Shown: positions 54,637 through 63,547, numbered from the stretch's first letter. The stretch is 64,000 bases of DNA from JADJLQ01 sp038251405 (GCA_038251405.1 JBBSBH010000003.1:136090-200089), one strand, 5' to 3'. Notes: a model not told the origin generated them from the sequence alone. Numbers and translations: made by a program.

Positions 54637-56634
54637 TCAAGGTTTAAAATCAATCATAATCCTCAACTCTTTTGGGTCGTATATCTTTCCGTCTTTTATT
54701 ACAATTGTTACTTTTCTTATGTTTGAAATATTATCAAGTGGATTTCCCTCAAGAATTATCAAGTCAGCTTTTTTTCCTTCGTCTATTGTCCCCAGTTCCA
54801 AATCTTTCTTCATCACTCTTGCAGGAACAATGGTTGCTGTTTGAATAGCTTCCAGAGGTGTCAATCCTGCATGGTGATACAATTCTATTTCTCTATACAG
54901 AGAGTAACCGGGTATCATCATGTCTGTTCCAGCAACTATCGGAATACCTTTTCGATGCATTGCCAAAACAATCTCTTTGAATGCTTCAAAACTAGGTTTG
55001 GCTTCCTCTGCTTTTTCTTTGGGTAATCCAAAAGTTCTAAATATTACTTTTAAATCTTCTGTTATGCTATTAACACCGGGTTCAAAAGTGTCTAATGGAT
55101 GGTCAAGTGAGCGCATGGACCATTCATATATGCCAAGCGTAGGGTCAACTACAACATTATTATCTTTCAGAAATTGTAAAACGCTTTGTGCCGTTGAGTC
55201 GGTTACTACTACCTTATTCTGTCCTTTTACTAACATAGCACGATAGATGTATTGGATATGATTAATTTGGTTTTGTCCCAATTTTACAGCTTCAGTTAAA
55301 CTCACGCTACGTGGTACATGCCCTGTTACCGAAAGTCCGAGTTTATGTGCTTCGTCTGCAACAGCTTTAATCATTTCAGGTTTTACAGAACTATATAGTT
55401 TTATTTGCTCGTATCCTGCCTCTTTGTATTTCTTAACAACAGCTCGTGCTTCGTCACTGTTATTAGCGCGTATTATACCAAGTACGTAAGGACTATCCCC
55501 GTCAATAATCCCTGCTTTAATTATTCTCGGTCCAACTCCTTTGTTGTTATCAATGGCGTCTTTTACTGAGTTGATAAAGTCAAATTCATTTCCACAATCT
55601 CTGACTGTTGTAACCCCTGCAGCTAAATATGCTGGCCCCCATTCTACTTGTTGAAAATGGGCGTGCATATCCCACAAGCCCGGCAAAATTGTTTTGCCTG
55701 AAACATCTATTATTAGTGTGTTTTTGGGGATTTTTATTTTTCCTTGTTGTCCAACTTTTTGAATAATACCATCTTTTATAAGGATTATTCCATTGCGTAA
55801 TACATTACCATTATTAACATCAACAATGTTTCCATTTGTCAAAGCAATAACAGGGTTGTTAACTTTTTTCTGTAATTGAAAATTCGCCATTCCATAGTTT
55901 GCTGCCATTGAAATAAATGATGGCAATAGCTTTATGTAAGATTCATCAATGGCCTCAAACTTATCCCCCTCAGCATCATTTGTGAATAATGCTACCAATT
56001 TACCTGTTTGGTCTGTCCAGATAATCTCATTGCCCCAGATAAGTCCAGCAACAAAGTACCGTTCTAAAATCTCTTTTAAATTATCTTTGTTAACCGTGTC
56101 ATAGCCCGAAAATTTTATTTTCACACTACCAGCGGGGTATGTCGTTATGAAATCGGGTTTACCTTTTTCTTTCCAGTATTTTATTAACTGCATTTGAATG
56201 GCTACAGGTGAGTAACCATTTATAATAAAATATTGCTTGGCAATTTTTACTTGATTCGTTTCTGTACCAACCCGAATACTGACATAATCAGAATTAACTA
56301 TTCGAACTTCACTGTCAACGTCAGAATATCGTGAGGTTTTTCCTTTTGTTATAAAATATAAAGGTATGCCGGTCTTGTTAGTGATTAATGTTGTCTGCAA
56401 CGGAACATCTTGCCCCCGGTCATTAAATTTAAAATCTGATTTAAGTTTTAAAGAGTCACCATAAGAAATAATTGAATAAGTCTCCTTTCCTATTGGTTGT
56501 TGGAATTTATGAAGGATAAATTTTCCTTTAGATAAGGTGTCTAAGGCGTTACTTTGTCCACGAGAGATTGTGGGTACGAGTACGATTGTCAACGCTACAA
56601 TGTTGATAATACGAATTGTCAGTCTCTTTATCAT
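54637..56634 (-). CDS. Exported amidohydrolase-superfamily protein
   Basis: 665 residues. Signal peptide (ending ISRGQ), an N-terminal domain of about 240 residues without a recognised motif, then an imidazolonepropionase/prolidase-like amidohydrolase. Metal and catalytic motifs: DMHAHF (about residue 325), a KLYSSV region with Lys as possible bridging ligand, TGHVPR, INHIQYIY and AGTDMMIPG, with the typical C-terminal GKKADLIILEGNPL. Such proteins hydrolyse cyclic amides or X-Pro peptides. It is a single-gene module between R11 and the IS110 element. Confidence 0.85.
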   Translation of the reverse strand: MIKRLTIRIINIVALTIVLVPTISRGQSNALDTLSKGKFILHKFQQPIGKETYSIISYGDSLKLKSDFKFNDRGQDVPLQTTLITNKTGIPLYFITKGKTSRYSDVDSEVRIVNSDYVSIRVGTETNQVKIAKQYFIINGYSPVAIQMQLIKYWKEKGKPDFITTYPAGSVKIKFSGYDTVNKDNLKEILERYFVAGLIWGNEIIWTDQTGKLVALFTNDAEGDKFEAIDESYIKLLPSFISMAANYGMANFQLQKKVNNPVIALTNGNIVDVNNGNVLRNGIILIKDGIIQKVGQQGKIKIPKNTLIIDVSGKTILPGLWDMHAHFQQVEWGPAYLAAGVTTVRDCGNEFDFINSVKDAIDNNKGVGPRIIKAGIIDGDSPYVLGIIRANNSDEARAVVKKYKEAGYEQIKLYSSVKPEMIKAVADEAHKLGLSVTGHVPRSVSLTEAVKLGQNQINHIQYIYRAMLVKGQNKVVVTDSTAQSVLQFLKDNNVVVDPTLGIYEWSMRSLDHPLDTFEPGVNSITEDLKVIFRTFGLPKEKAEEAKPSFEAFKEIVLAMHRKGIPIVAGTDMMIPGYSLYREIELYHHAGLTPLEAIQTATIVPARVMKKDLELGTIDEGKKADLIILEGNPLDNISNIRKVTIVIKDGKIYDPKELRIMIDFKP

Positions 56635-56694
56635 AACAGTATTATTTAATGTGGAGTAAGCATTCTGACTAACGTTTTTAATTTTGCTTTTAAA

Positions 56695-57273
56695 TCAATT
56701 AGTTACAAAACCGAAATCCTCTTTAGTCAGGTCGAATTTAGCAACTTGTTTTTTAAGTCTTGCTACTAATTTGAGCTTTCTTTTTTCATCGAGGAATAAA
56801 TAATCCGGTGGTGGTTTGTAAGGCATTCTTTTTACAATCATGTTCCAAAGTATTACAGCAAGCTTACGAGCGGTGGCACTTACTGCAACAGTGCGTCCTT
56901 TGCGATAAGCTACTCTTTTAAAGAAATCGGAAAGCATTGTGTCTTTCAAATTTCCAATCACATTGGCTGCATTGCGCAGTGCTATTTTTAATCTGTTGCT
57001 GCCTTTTGGTGTTTTGCTTGACAGTAATTTCCCACCGCTTATTTTGTTGTTAGGCGCAAGCCGAAACCAACTTGTAAAATGCTTTGCTGTTTCAAACTTT
57101 GAAAAACCATCGGGGCCAATTTCGCTCATGATAGATAAAATGGTTCCATGGCTTACACCTTCAATTTTCATCAAATCTATCCCACCAAAATATTGATACG
57201 ATGCTTGGTTGAGGTCAATGCCTTTGAGCGCATTTTTATTAATTCGTTTATGCGTTTTATTATCGGTTTTCAA
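56695..57273 (-). pseudogene. IS110 transposase, C-terminal part (frameshifted)
   Basis: Carries the Transposase_20-type helix-hairpin region (IDLMKIEGVSHGTILSIMSE) and the C-terminal serine region (GRTVAVSATARKLAVILWNM). It continues the N-terminal part encoded in another frame upstream; the shift is at a run of eight A (minus strand) near 57283. Dropping one A gives a single reading frame through both parts. It begins only on a TTG and is not a gene in its own right. Confidence 0.7.
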
Positions 57274-58051
57274 TTTCTTTTTTTTCCGGATTTGTATTGA
57301 TTTGATTTTTTAGAAACTGATTGATTTGCTTATCGCATTCTTCGATTTTCTTTTGATAAAAATTGTAAGATTCTAATTCTTGTTTGAGACCAAAAAGATA
57401 ATCAGCTCGATTATTTCCTTTCAATGCTTTGCAGATTTCTTCTTCCGATTTTCGGCAATTTCCATGACGATGTTTGGCAAGGCTTGATGGGTCATGATTG
57501 CCTTTGCAAATGTCTGTGATGATTGCCATGCCGGTGAGTCCGCAAATATCATTCACCACAACATCTAATCTGAAATTGAGTAGCTTTAAATACTTCTGCA
57601 TTTTGTGCGAAGCCTCTGCTGCAAGGTCGAGCATATTTTGTCTTTGTCGGCAAAAAGTGCGCAGCGTTTCGGTAGTTTCATCGGGCAAAAAACTACTTGT
57701 AAGTAAACCAATGCTGTGCAATTTTTGTATCCACCTTGCATCTTTTACATCCGTCTTTTTGCCTTTGATGTTTTTAGTAAATTTTCCATTGGCAAGGGTT
57801 ACTTCAAATCCGTATTTACAAAGCTCTACATATAAATTTTGCCAATAATTACCCGTTCTTTCCATCGCTACCGAAGTGATGCCATGTTGTTTTAAGTGTA
57901 CACAAATAGTTGTCAAATCATCGGCGTACACTCCAAACTCTTTCACATCTGTGAGTTCCTGTCCGATGGCAACAAAGTGCGATCTGCTGCCAATATCAAT
58001 TCCGGCACAATGCGGATTGATAATGTCCATTTGCATTTTTTTCTTTTCCAT
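57260..58051 (-). CDS. IS110-family transposase, N-terminal DEDD part
   Basis: 263 residues. The RuvC-like DEDD domain is clear: GIDIGSRSHFVAIG (first Asp), SVAMERTGNYW (Glu), and KTDVKDARWIQ (Asp pair), followed by the coiled middle region. IS110 enzymes recombine DNA with a bridge RNA in recent studies of the family. Translation ends early because of the A-run frameshift near 57283, so this copy is probably inactive unless the ribosome or polymerase slips. ATG at 58051. Confidence 0.8.
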   Translation of the reverse strand: MEKKKMQMDIINPHCAGIDIGSRSHFVAIGQELTDVKEFGVYADDLTTICVHLKQHGITSVAMERTGNYWQNLYVELCKYGFEVTLANGKFTKNIKGKKTDVKDARWIQKLHSIGLLTSSFLPDETTETLRTFCRQRQNMLDLAAEASHKMQKYLKLLNFRLDVVVNDICGLTGMAIITDICKGNHDPSSLAKHRHGNCRKSEEEICKALKGNNRADYLFGLKQELESYNFYQKKIEECDKQINQFLKNQINTNPEKKEIENR

Positions 58052-58114
58052 TTTTTGTGGTTTAAAAAATTAAAAAATGGTTCAAAGAGAAGGTATATTT
58101 ATTCTTAAATTATT

Positions 58115-58200
58115 CTGAACGGGGTCTCGCCAAGGCGAGCCACCACTGAAATTATCACAAGCCTTGAAGTATGAGTTCAAGGCTTTTTACATTCCAACCA
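58115..58200 (-). ncRNA. Candidate IS110 bridge RNA region
   Basis: Immediately upstream of the transposase there are two strong hairpins: CTCGCC-AA-GGCGAG near 58129-58142 and AGCCTTGAA / TTCAAGGCT with a 7-base loop near 58168-58192. In the IS110 subgroup the noncoding left end, upstream of the transposase, encodes the bridge RNA. Position fits; the RNA ends and the guide loops are not established. Confidence 0.4.
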
Positions 58201-58340
58201 GAATGACGCACGAGCTATTACGCACCAATGCTTAAATGGGTCTTACATTGAACCAATGCAAATATAATTATAATGGTGTTGCAGTCTGAGTCCCGTTAGC
58301 ACGAGAAATTATTTTTGTTTTCGAAAAATGGGGAATGGCA

Positions 58341-58433
58341 GCCAACGTTTTGCGCCTAGGCTTTGTTTTTTGCTTGTCCAAGTTATGCATTTGAGCGTTA
58401 ACCCGCAAAAAATAGAGCTTAGGCGCTGTTAGC
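58341..58433. repeat. attC-like palindromic repeat R12
   Basis: 93 bp, the shortest canonical copy. GCCAACGTTTTGCGCCTAGG continuing CTTTG pairs with GAGCTTAGGCGC continuing TGTTAGC; the CGCAAAAAATAG / TTGTTTTTTGC stretch pairs too. Confidence 0.75.
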
Positions 58434-58643
58434 TGTCTGGTGGCGACACACAGGTACATCTAGCTAAAGTGTCTGCTGTGTGTTAATTTGTTTAGTTAGG
58501 TCATTTTGTCTAGCTACACATGCAACAATTTCACACATGTCTAATTTGTCGATGTAGTTAAGTAGTACGTTGTAATTGTCAGTGCGATAATATTTAGGTC
58601 AAAGTAATTATTCGTTTGTCTTGCGGTTAGTTCGCCACTTGCA
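58434..58643. other. Module without a recognisable gene
   Basis: 210 bp between repeats R12 and R13, the position of a gene in every other module. The only possible reading frame is a 24-codon minus-strand one (58464-58538, MCEIVACVARQNDLTKQ...). The sequence may be a decayed module, a small RNA or a tiny peptide gene. Confidence 0.35.
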
Positions 58644-58774
58644 GCTAACGTTTTGGCGCTTGGCGAAGGTGGCGATTTTTTACCACAAATGTTGATGCGG
58701 AGAACTAAACTTTGATTAACCACTAAACTGTCTGCGGAGCACTGAAACGCCACTTTTGCCAAACGCCTGTTAGC
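58644..58774. repeat. attC-like palindromic repeat R13
   Basis: 131 bp. GCTAACGTTTTGGCGCTTGG continuing CGAAGGTGGCG pairs with CGCCACTTTTGCCAAACG continuing CCTGTTAGC. R14 at the window end is a near copy. Confidence 0.78.
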
Positions 58775-58793
58775 GGTAGTTGTTCTTCGTCTG

Positions 58794-59447
58794 TTAATGC
58801 AGAAATGAAACCCACTCAACATTTTTGTCTTTACAAATTTGTAGTCCATCTTTGAATGTTTTTAGTAGTTCTTGTAACTCTTCAAAGTCATCGTTGTTGC
58901 TGTCAGCTTTTTTTTCGTCAATTTCAATTTTACTTAATTCTGTCAGCAAGTAGCTAACTTCTTGTTTTGAATAATGGCTAATTACTGGAAAGTCGGCAAT
59001 ATTTGGAATGTCAAATAGTTTTTCTGTCTGCCACATTCTGTCAAGGTCAATGGTTATTCCCTTACTTTTAAATAACTCATTTGCTTCTTTCCAAAAGTCG
59101 CCTGCATGAAAAATGTCGCCCCCTTCAGAAAGATATGACCCTAAAGTGTCACAAATTACAAGCAAAGCGTAACCGTAATGATGTGCAAATTTTGGATTAA
59201 GTCCTGATGTCGGTTTGCTCTTGAACAGTCCAAACAGCCCGCCCGTTTCTTTTCTGTCCGCAGGTTTTATGTAGCGAACAATTAGGTCTTTTAGTATTTC
59301 GTCAAAGTCGCAGTCTTCTGTTTGACTTGCATAATTGTCGTAAAGGTCAGACGATTTTACTTTCTCTAAAAGTGTCAGGTCGTTTGAACCAATAACTTGT
59401 TTGACTTTGTCCAAGTCCACTGCGAATGGTTGTGCTGTGTATCCCAT
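58794..59447 (-). CDS. Protein of unknown function (DUF7691-like?)
   Basis: 217 residues, soluble, starting MGYTAQPFAVDLDKVKQVIG. It has acidic and amphipathic segments and a Gly/Lys insertion (GGLFGLFKSKPTSG). The opening recalls small proteins grouped as DUF7691, but I am not certain. No catalytic motif seen. It is a one-gene module: the stop is 20 bp from R13, and the ATG is 48 bp from the opening box of R14, where an IS91-like element has landed. Confidence 0.6.
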   Translation of the reverse strand: MGYTAQPFAVDLDKVKQVIGSNDLTLLEKVKSSDLYDNYASQTEDCDFDEILKDLIVRYIKPADRKETGGLFGLFKSKPTSGLNPKFAHHYGYALLVICDTLGSYLSEGGDIFHAGDFWKEANELFKSKGITIDLDRMWQTEKLFDIPNIADFPVISHYSKQEVSYLLTELSKIEIDEKKADSNNDDFEELQELLKTFKDGLQICKDKNVEWVSFLH

Positions 59448-59607
59448 TTAATTTGTCGTTTGTTTATGTGGTGTCGTGTCGATTTACAATTACCGCTAAC
59501 ATTTATGAAAGTATCCGACAGCCCCGAAAAATATTAAGCTTATCGTATCCATCCGACGAAGTACATCTTGTATGAACCTATAAGTCTTCATAGGTTTGAT
59601 AAAAAAA

Positions 59608-59916
59608 ATGAAAAAAGCACAAACGAGCAGGGAAGAAGGAATGGCTATGATTTCAAATTGGAAAACAAGTGGGAAGAGTTACCAGGAATTTTGCTTGGAA
59701 CAAAGCATCCCTTATCATCGACTACGGTATTGGCATGGAGTATATAATCGGATCAAAAGCGGCGAAGGTAAAAAGGGTCATAATAAATTTATCCCCATTT
59801 CAGTATTAGCCCGGCATATTGCATCGCCTGGTATTGAAATACAAACACCGGGTGGGTATTCCATTAAACTGTACCAATCGGTGGATTTGAAAGCGTTGAT
59901 ATCTATACTCAGGTAG
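59608..59916 (+). CDS. tnpA: IS66 accessory protein TnpA
   Basis: 102 residues from the ATG at 59608; the frame extends to a TTG four codons upstream. The HTH-like region EGMAMISNWKTSGKSYQEFC and HRLRYWHGVYNRI is typical of IS66 TnpA. Followed after 13 bp by tnpB. Needed with TnpB and TnpC for transposition in studied IS66 elements. Confidence 0.82.
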   Translation: MKKAQTSREEGMAMISNWKTSGKSYQEFCLEQSIPYHRLRYWHGVYNRIKSGEGKKGHNKFIPISVLARHIASPGIEIQTPGGYSIKLYQSVDLKALISILR

Positions 59917-59929
59917 TTTCATTTAAGGT

Positions 59930-60328
59930 ATGCTGCATTTATCGAAGGGGCGGTCGTATTGGTTGTATGGTGAGCATACGGATATGCGCAAAGGTTTTGA
60001 CCGCTTACATGGCATCGTGAAAGATCAAATGCATCGGGATATATTTCTAGGAGATGTTTATATTTTCATCAATAAAAGGCGGAACCAAATAAAATTACTT
60101 CATTGGGAAGGAGATGGTCTCAGTATGTATTATAAGCGATTGGAAAAAGGGACTTATGAGTTGCCAAAATTAGCTGGTGATGAAGGTGCTGAAAGCTCCA
60201 TTAGTATGAGTTCAGATCAAATACAATACATTTTATCCGGCATCGTATTAGCTAGCATAAAAAAGAGAAAAAGATATGTTCATTCAAGCAACTTATATGA
60301 TGAAAAAACGTTATATAATCATATATAA
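59930..60328 (+). CDS. tnpB: IS66 accessory protein TnpB
   Basis: 132 residues with the Orf2 signature LYGEHTDMRKGFDRLHGIV and VYIFINKRRNQIKLLHWEGD followed by GLSMYYKRLEKGTYELP. The stop TAA shares its last base with the ATG of tnpC, so the two are coupled. The C-terminus (KKRKRYVHSSNLYDEK) is somewhat longer than average. Confidence 0.85.
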   Translation: MLHLSKGRSYWLYGEHTDMRKGFDRLHGIVKDQMHRDIFLGDVYIFINKRRNQIKLLHWEGDGLSMYYKRLEKGTYELPKLAGDEGAESSISMSSDQIQYILSGIVLASIKKRKRYVHSSNLYDEKTLYNHI

Positions 60329-61824
60329 TGGAAGCCAATTACCAAGATCTATACGAAGCAAATTGCAAGATTACACATCAGCTTCAATTCACCAATGAAC
60401 AGCTTCAGATAAAAATCGATAGTCTGCAATTACAATTGGCTCAATTTAGAAAATTGGTTTATGGAAGCAAGCAGGAAAGGTTTGTGCCTCATACTCGTCC
60501 GGAACAATTAAGTCTGGGAATAGAAATGGAAACGACACCCATTAATTCCGGTGTATCTGTTCAAAAAATCAGTTATGAACGAGTTCAGATAAAAGGAGAT
60601 AAACAGCCATCTACACATCCTGGTCGATATAAATTACCAGAACACCTGGAGCGAAAAATTATCATCATTGAACCGGCAGAAGATACTAGTAAGATGAAGA
60701 AGATCGGCGAAGAGATCACCGAAGAGTTAGAACTGGAACCCGGAAAACTGTATGTGAATAGATACGTTCGACCTAAATATGTTGAGCGTTTGACTGAAAA
60801 AATCTGGATAGCTCCAATGGTGGATCGCCCATTGCCAAAAGTTATAGCAGGCGCTGGATTATTAACTCAATTGATGGTCGACAAATATGTAGACCATCTG
60901 CCTATCTATCGAATCTGTGAGCGTTTTAAAAGAGAAAATGTAAATATCCCATACAATACCATGGTGGATTGGGTGGGTCAGGCAATTACTCTGATCACCC
61001 CCCTGTATGAAGCATTGAAGAGAAAAGTATTAAGCAGCGATTATCTCCATGCCGATGAAACAGGAATAAAAGTATTAGATAAAGATAAGCGGGGGAGCAG
61101 TCATCAGGGATGGTTTTGGGCTTATCACAATAGTATAGAAAGGATAGTGTTGTTTGATTACCAGCCGACACGAGGCAGAGCAGCCCCATACGAATTATTA
61201 AAAAATTACAAAGGACATTTACAGACGGATGGATACAATGTATATAATATATTCAAACAGAACAATGATATTACGGTGATGCATTGCATGGCTCATGCCC
61301 GTAGAATGTTTTTTGAAGCTCAGCTCAATGATGTATCTCGTAGCATAGTGGCATTAGATTATTTTCAACAACTCTACGCCATTGAACGATCTGCTCGTGA
61401 ACAAAAACTTTCCGTCGAACAAATCCAGCAGGAGAGACAGCGAAAATCAGCTCCTATACTTCATCAATTGAACCAATGGATGAAAAATAATCTTATGGAA
61501 GTACTGCCAAAGAGTCCTATTGGTAAAGCCATAGCCTATACATTAGAAAGATGGAAAGAATTATGCATCTATATTACCGACGGAAAACTGAATATCGATA
61601 ATAATCCGGTCGAAAACAGCATAAGGCCCATAGCCATTGGTCGCAAGAATTATTTATTTGCCGGCAGCCATGATGCAGCAGCTCGGAGTGCTATGCTTTA
61701 TTCCTTACTCGGAACTTGCAAACTCAATGATATCAATCCGATTACCTGGCTTAAGAATACATCGATAACCATACCGAATAACCCAGTCAATCGACTGGAA
61801 GAATTATTGCCAATCCGTTCTTAA
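60328..61824 (+). CDS. tnpC: IS66 transposase TnpC
   Basis: 498 residues. N-terminal leucine-zipper-like coil (QLQFTNEQLQIKIDSLQLQ), zinc-finger/HTH segment, then the DDE domain: first Asp in YLHADETGIK (about residue 241), second in HLQTDGYNVY, Glu in NNPVENSIRPIAIGRKNY, with the C-terminal IS66_C tail (LLGTCKLNDINPITWL). It appears intact, so this IS66 copy may be active. Confidence 0.88.
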   Translation: MEANYQDLYEANCKITHQLQFTNEQLQIKIDSLQLQLAQFRKLVYGSKQERFVPHTRPEQLSLGIEMETTPINSGVSVQKISYERVQIKGDKQPSTHPGRYKLPEHLERKIIIIEPAEDTSKMKKIGEEITEELELEPGKLYVNRYVRPKYVERLTEKIWIAPMVDRPLPKVIAGAGLLTQLMVDKYVDHLPIYRICERFKRENVNIPYNTMVDWVGQAITLITPLYEALKRKVLSSDYLHADETGIKVLDKDKRGSSHQGWFWAYHNSIERIVLFDYQPTRGRAAPYELLKNYKGHLQTDGYNVYNIFKQNNDITVMHCMAHARRMFFEAQLNDVSRSIVALDYFQQLYAIERSAREQKLSVEQIQQERQRKSAPILHQLNQWMKNNLMEVLPKSPIGKAIAYTLERWKELCIYITDGKLNIDNNPVENSIRPIAIGRKNYLFAGSHDAAARSAMLYSLLGTCKLNDINPITWLKNTSITIPNNPVNRLEELLPIRS

Positions 61825-61838
61825 AAACTCAGCTGACC

Positions 61839-62882
61839 TCATCCATTGTCTTCATTAAAATTGATGGGTACTTGGTCGGATGGATACTTTGTTTTGCGAT
61901 TTCTATTACTGAGATAGCCATAACTTCTTATTTTGGTAAAGTATTTAGGCAATATATGTTGCTCGAATCGTCTGATAAATTCTGCAGCATGTAGCTGCAT
62001 TTGTTTTATCTGACTATCCTCTTTGTAATCTTTATAATCAAATGTGATGGTATCTGTGATGGTATCAATACTTTTTATTCTATTATTGGAGATTGCAACT
62101 TTATGAGTATACCTTCCCAAATATTCAATGACTTGCTGTGGTCCACCAAAAGGTTTTTTAGTATAAACAACCCAATCTTTTTTGAATAACAAGTTGACAA
62201 GTTGAGTTAGATCAAAATCAGGGGGTAAGGCTATCTTCTTGTCCGCTACTAATTTTTTTAAGGTTTGAAGATATTTGGCTCTGAATACAATGGCCATAGC
62301 TTTGACAGGAAATAAGAAGTCATCTTTATTTCTAGTTGCATTTTTCCAAGATAGATTGCTTTTGTTTTTTACTATACCACCACCACTAATAATACAATGA
62401 AGATGAGGGTGAAAACTGAGTTGCTGACCCCACGTGTGAAGTATAGCTAATATGCCAGGAATGGCTCCCAGGTGAGTAGGATTCTGAGAGAAGCTAAGCA
62501 ATGTATCAGCTGCTGCATCAAAAAGTGCATTGAATAGAATTTTACGATTGCCGAGGATGATGCTATTTAATTCATGAGGTAAGGTAAAGACGACATGATA
62601 ATAAGAGATCGGTAACAGCTCATACTCTCTATCTTCGATCCATTGTTCTTTTTGTGCAAAGCCACAGGCTGGGCAATGTCTGTTTCTGCAACTATGGTAT
62701 TGATATTTTAGTTTATTGCAGCTATCATTATTGCATTTGTATAAATGGTAACCGAACCGTTCAGTTCTACAACCTTTGAGTTGTTGCATTACATAATCCA
62801 CATGATTATTGATAGAATGTGTGTGATACTTATTTAGTATAGATTGAACAGTGGCTACCTTTGAGGGGGCAGCATGAGTCAT
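61839..62882 (-). CDS. IS91-like HUH transposase, C-terminus replaced by IS66 sequence
   Basis: 347 residues. N-terminal zinc-binding region (CNNDSCN ... SCRNRHCPAC), HUH motif HPHLHC near residue 158 and the nucleophile-Tyr region IEYLGRYTHKVAISNNRI. After YLSNRNRKT the frame runs into the IS66 right end and finishes with unrelated residues (KYPSDQVPINFNEDNG). The 30-kb copy shows the native tail of about 66 more residues with a CPHC zinc-type motif. This copy is therefore truncated and perhaps inactive. Start overlaps the upstream recombinase stop (ATGA). Confidence 0.82.
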   Translation of the reverse strand: MTHAAPSKVATVQSILNKYHTHSINNHVDYVMQQLKGCRTERFGYHLYKCNNDSCNKLKYQYHSCRNRHCPACGFAQKEQWIEDREYELLPISYYHVVFTLPHELNSIILGNRKILFNALFDAAADTLLSFSQNPTHLGAIPGILAILHTWGQQLSFHPHLHCIISGGGIVKNKSNLSWKNATRNKDDFLFPVKAMAIVFRAKYLQTLKKLVADKKIALPPDFDLTQLVNLLFKKDWVVYTKKPFGGPQQVIEYLGRYTHKVAISNNRIKSIDTITDTITFDYKDYKEDSQIKQMQLHAAEFIRRFEQHILPKYFTKIRSYGYLSNRNRKTKYPSDQVPINFNEDNG

Positions 62883-63547
62883 GATGATTTATTTTGAGTA
62901 TTTTTTATTTGAGACATCATGGCATCGTAGGGATTGATGGTTTGATTTATTCGTCTACTGCTTAGATGAAGATATTGTGTGGTCTGTGAAAGACTACTAT
63001 GTCCCATTAATTCTTGAATCACTTGTAAATCTGCACCGTTATCAACTAAATGAGTGGCAAAGCTGTGTCGAATAGAATGTACTGTATAGTTCTTGTTTCC
63101 AATCCCTATCTTTAAAAGCGCTTTGTGTAATAGATGCTGTATAGATCGGACAGAATATTTATTAGTCAGGCCAGATCCGTTGAACAGATAATTTATAGGA
63201 TGATATAGCTTGTAATAATCACGTAATGCATCTAATACAGATGGTGAAAGAGGAACGAATCTATCTTTTTTCCCTTTACCGTTTACCACTTTGATGCGCA
63301 TAAGATTTCTATCTATGTCAATTAATTTTAAATTGGCAATTTCACTGACATGCATTCCTGTACTATAAAGAAGTATGATGATGGTTTTGTGTTTTACATT
63401 CTGTATAGCAGCTATCACATCGAAGACTTCTTGCACCTCCATTACAGATGGCAATTTATCACTATGAGCAGCGAATAGGACGCTGGGGATTTTGTAAGGT
63501 TTGTTTAATATGTGTTTGAAGAAAAAAGAAAAACTAACAGCTGCCAT
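62879..63547 (-). CDS. Tyrosine recombinase of the IS91-like element (N-terminus frameshifted)
   Basis: 222 residues from the first ATG. The catalytic domain has HSIRHSFATHL (HxxR), GHSSL and the nucleophile in TTQYLH, but the first Arg of the R-H-R-Y set is His here (STGMHVSEIANL instead of G-L/M-R-V-S-E). The core-binding domain is readable in frame upstream to about 63778 (FAINALQRTNDLLNLGEYSL and further), but lacks a start unless one skips a base at an A8 run next to an ATG. Likely impaired. Coupled to the HUH transposase gene. Confidence 0.75.
   Translation of the reverse strand: MAAVSFSFFFKHILNKPYKIPSVLFAAHSDKLPSVMEVQEVFDVIAAIQNVKHKTIIILLYSTGMHVSEIANLKLIDIDRNLMRIKVVNGKGKKDRFVPLSPSVLDALRDYYKLYHPINYLFNGSGLTNKYSVRSIQHLLHKALLKIGIGNKNYTVHSIRHSFATHLVDNGADLQVIQELMGHSSLSQTTQYLHLSSRRINQTINPYDAMMSQIKNTQNKSS

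Larger units (their letters stand above)
56665..58300 (-). mobile_element. IS110-family insertion sequence (ends approximate)
   Basis: Contains the transposase (two frames) and about 200 bp of structured noncoding DNA upstream of it. IS110 elements lack inverted repeats, so the ends are uncertain. The 3' flank TCTGACTAACG is also present beside the decayed copy at 27.1 kb, and on the other side GTTAGC occurs at 58294-58299. An insertion inside an array repeat is possible. Confidence 0.6.
59545..61887 (+). mobile_element. IS66-family insertion sequence
   Basis: 2343 bp bounded by imperfect inverted repeats GTATCCATCCGACGAAGTAC (left) and GTACTTGGTCGGATGGATAC (right). It contains tnpA, tnpB and tnpC in the usual order. 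The 8 bp on each side (AGCTTATC and TTTGTTTT) do not match, so no target duplication remains; a deletion accompanied or followed insertion. Confidence 0.85.

Noticed and set aside
58168..58200. Rho-independent terminator (hairpin AGCCTTGAA/TTCAAGGCT plus T run)
   Set aside because: It could act as one on the plus strand, but no plus-strand gene precedes it; its place upstream of the IS110 transposase favours a structured element RNA.
58268..58459. Minus-strand open frame of 63 codons
   Set aside because: It lies over repeat R12.
58541..58849. Minus-strand open frame of 102 codons
   Set aside because: It spans repeat R13 and overlaps the end of a real gene; its sequence is repeat-derived.
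62879..63547. Integron integrase for the array
   Set aside because: The recombinase is inside an IS91-like element, is coupled to its HUH transposase, lacks the catalytic Arg I and shows no IntI-specific insertion by eye.
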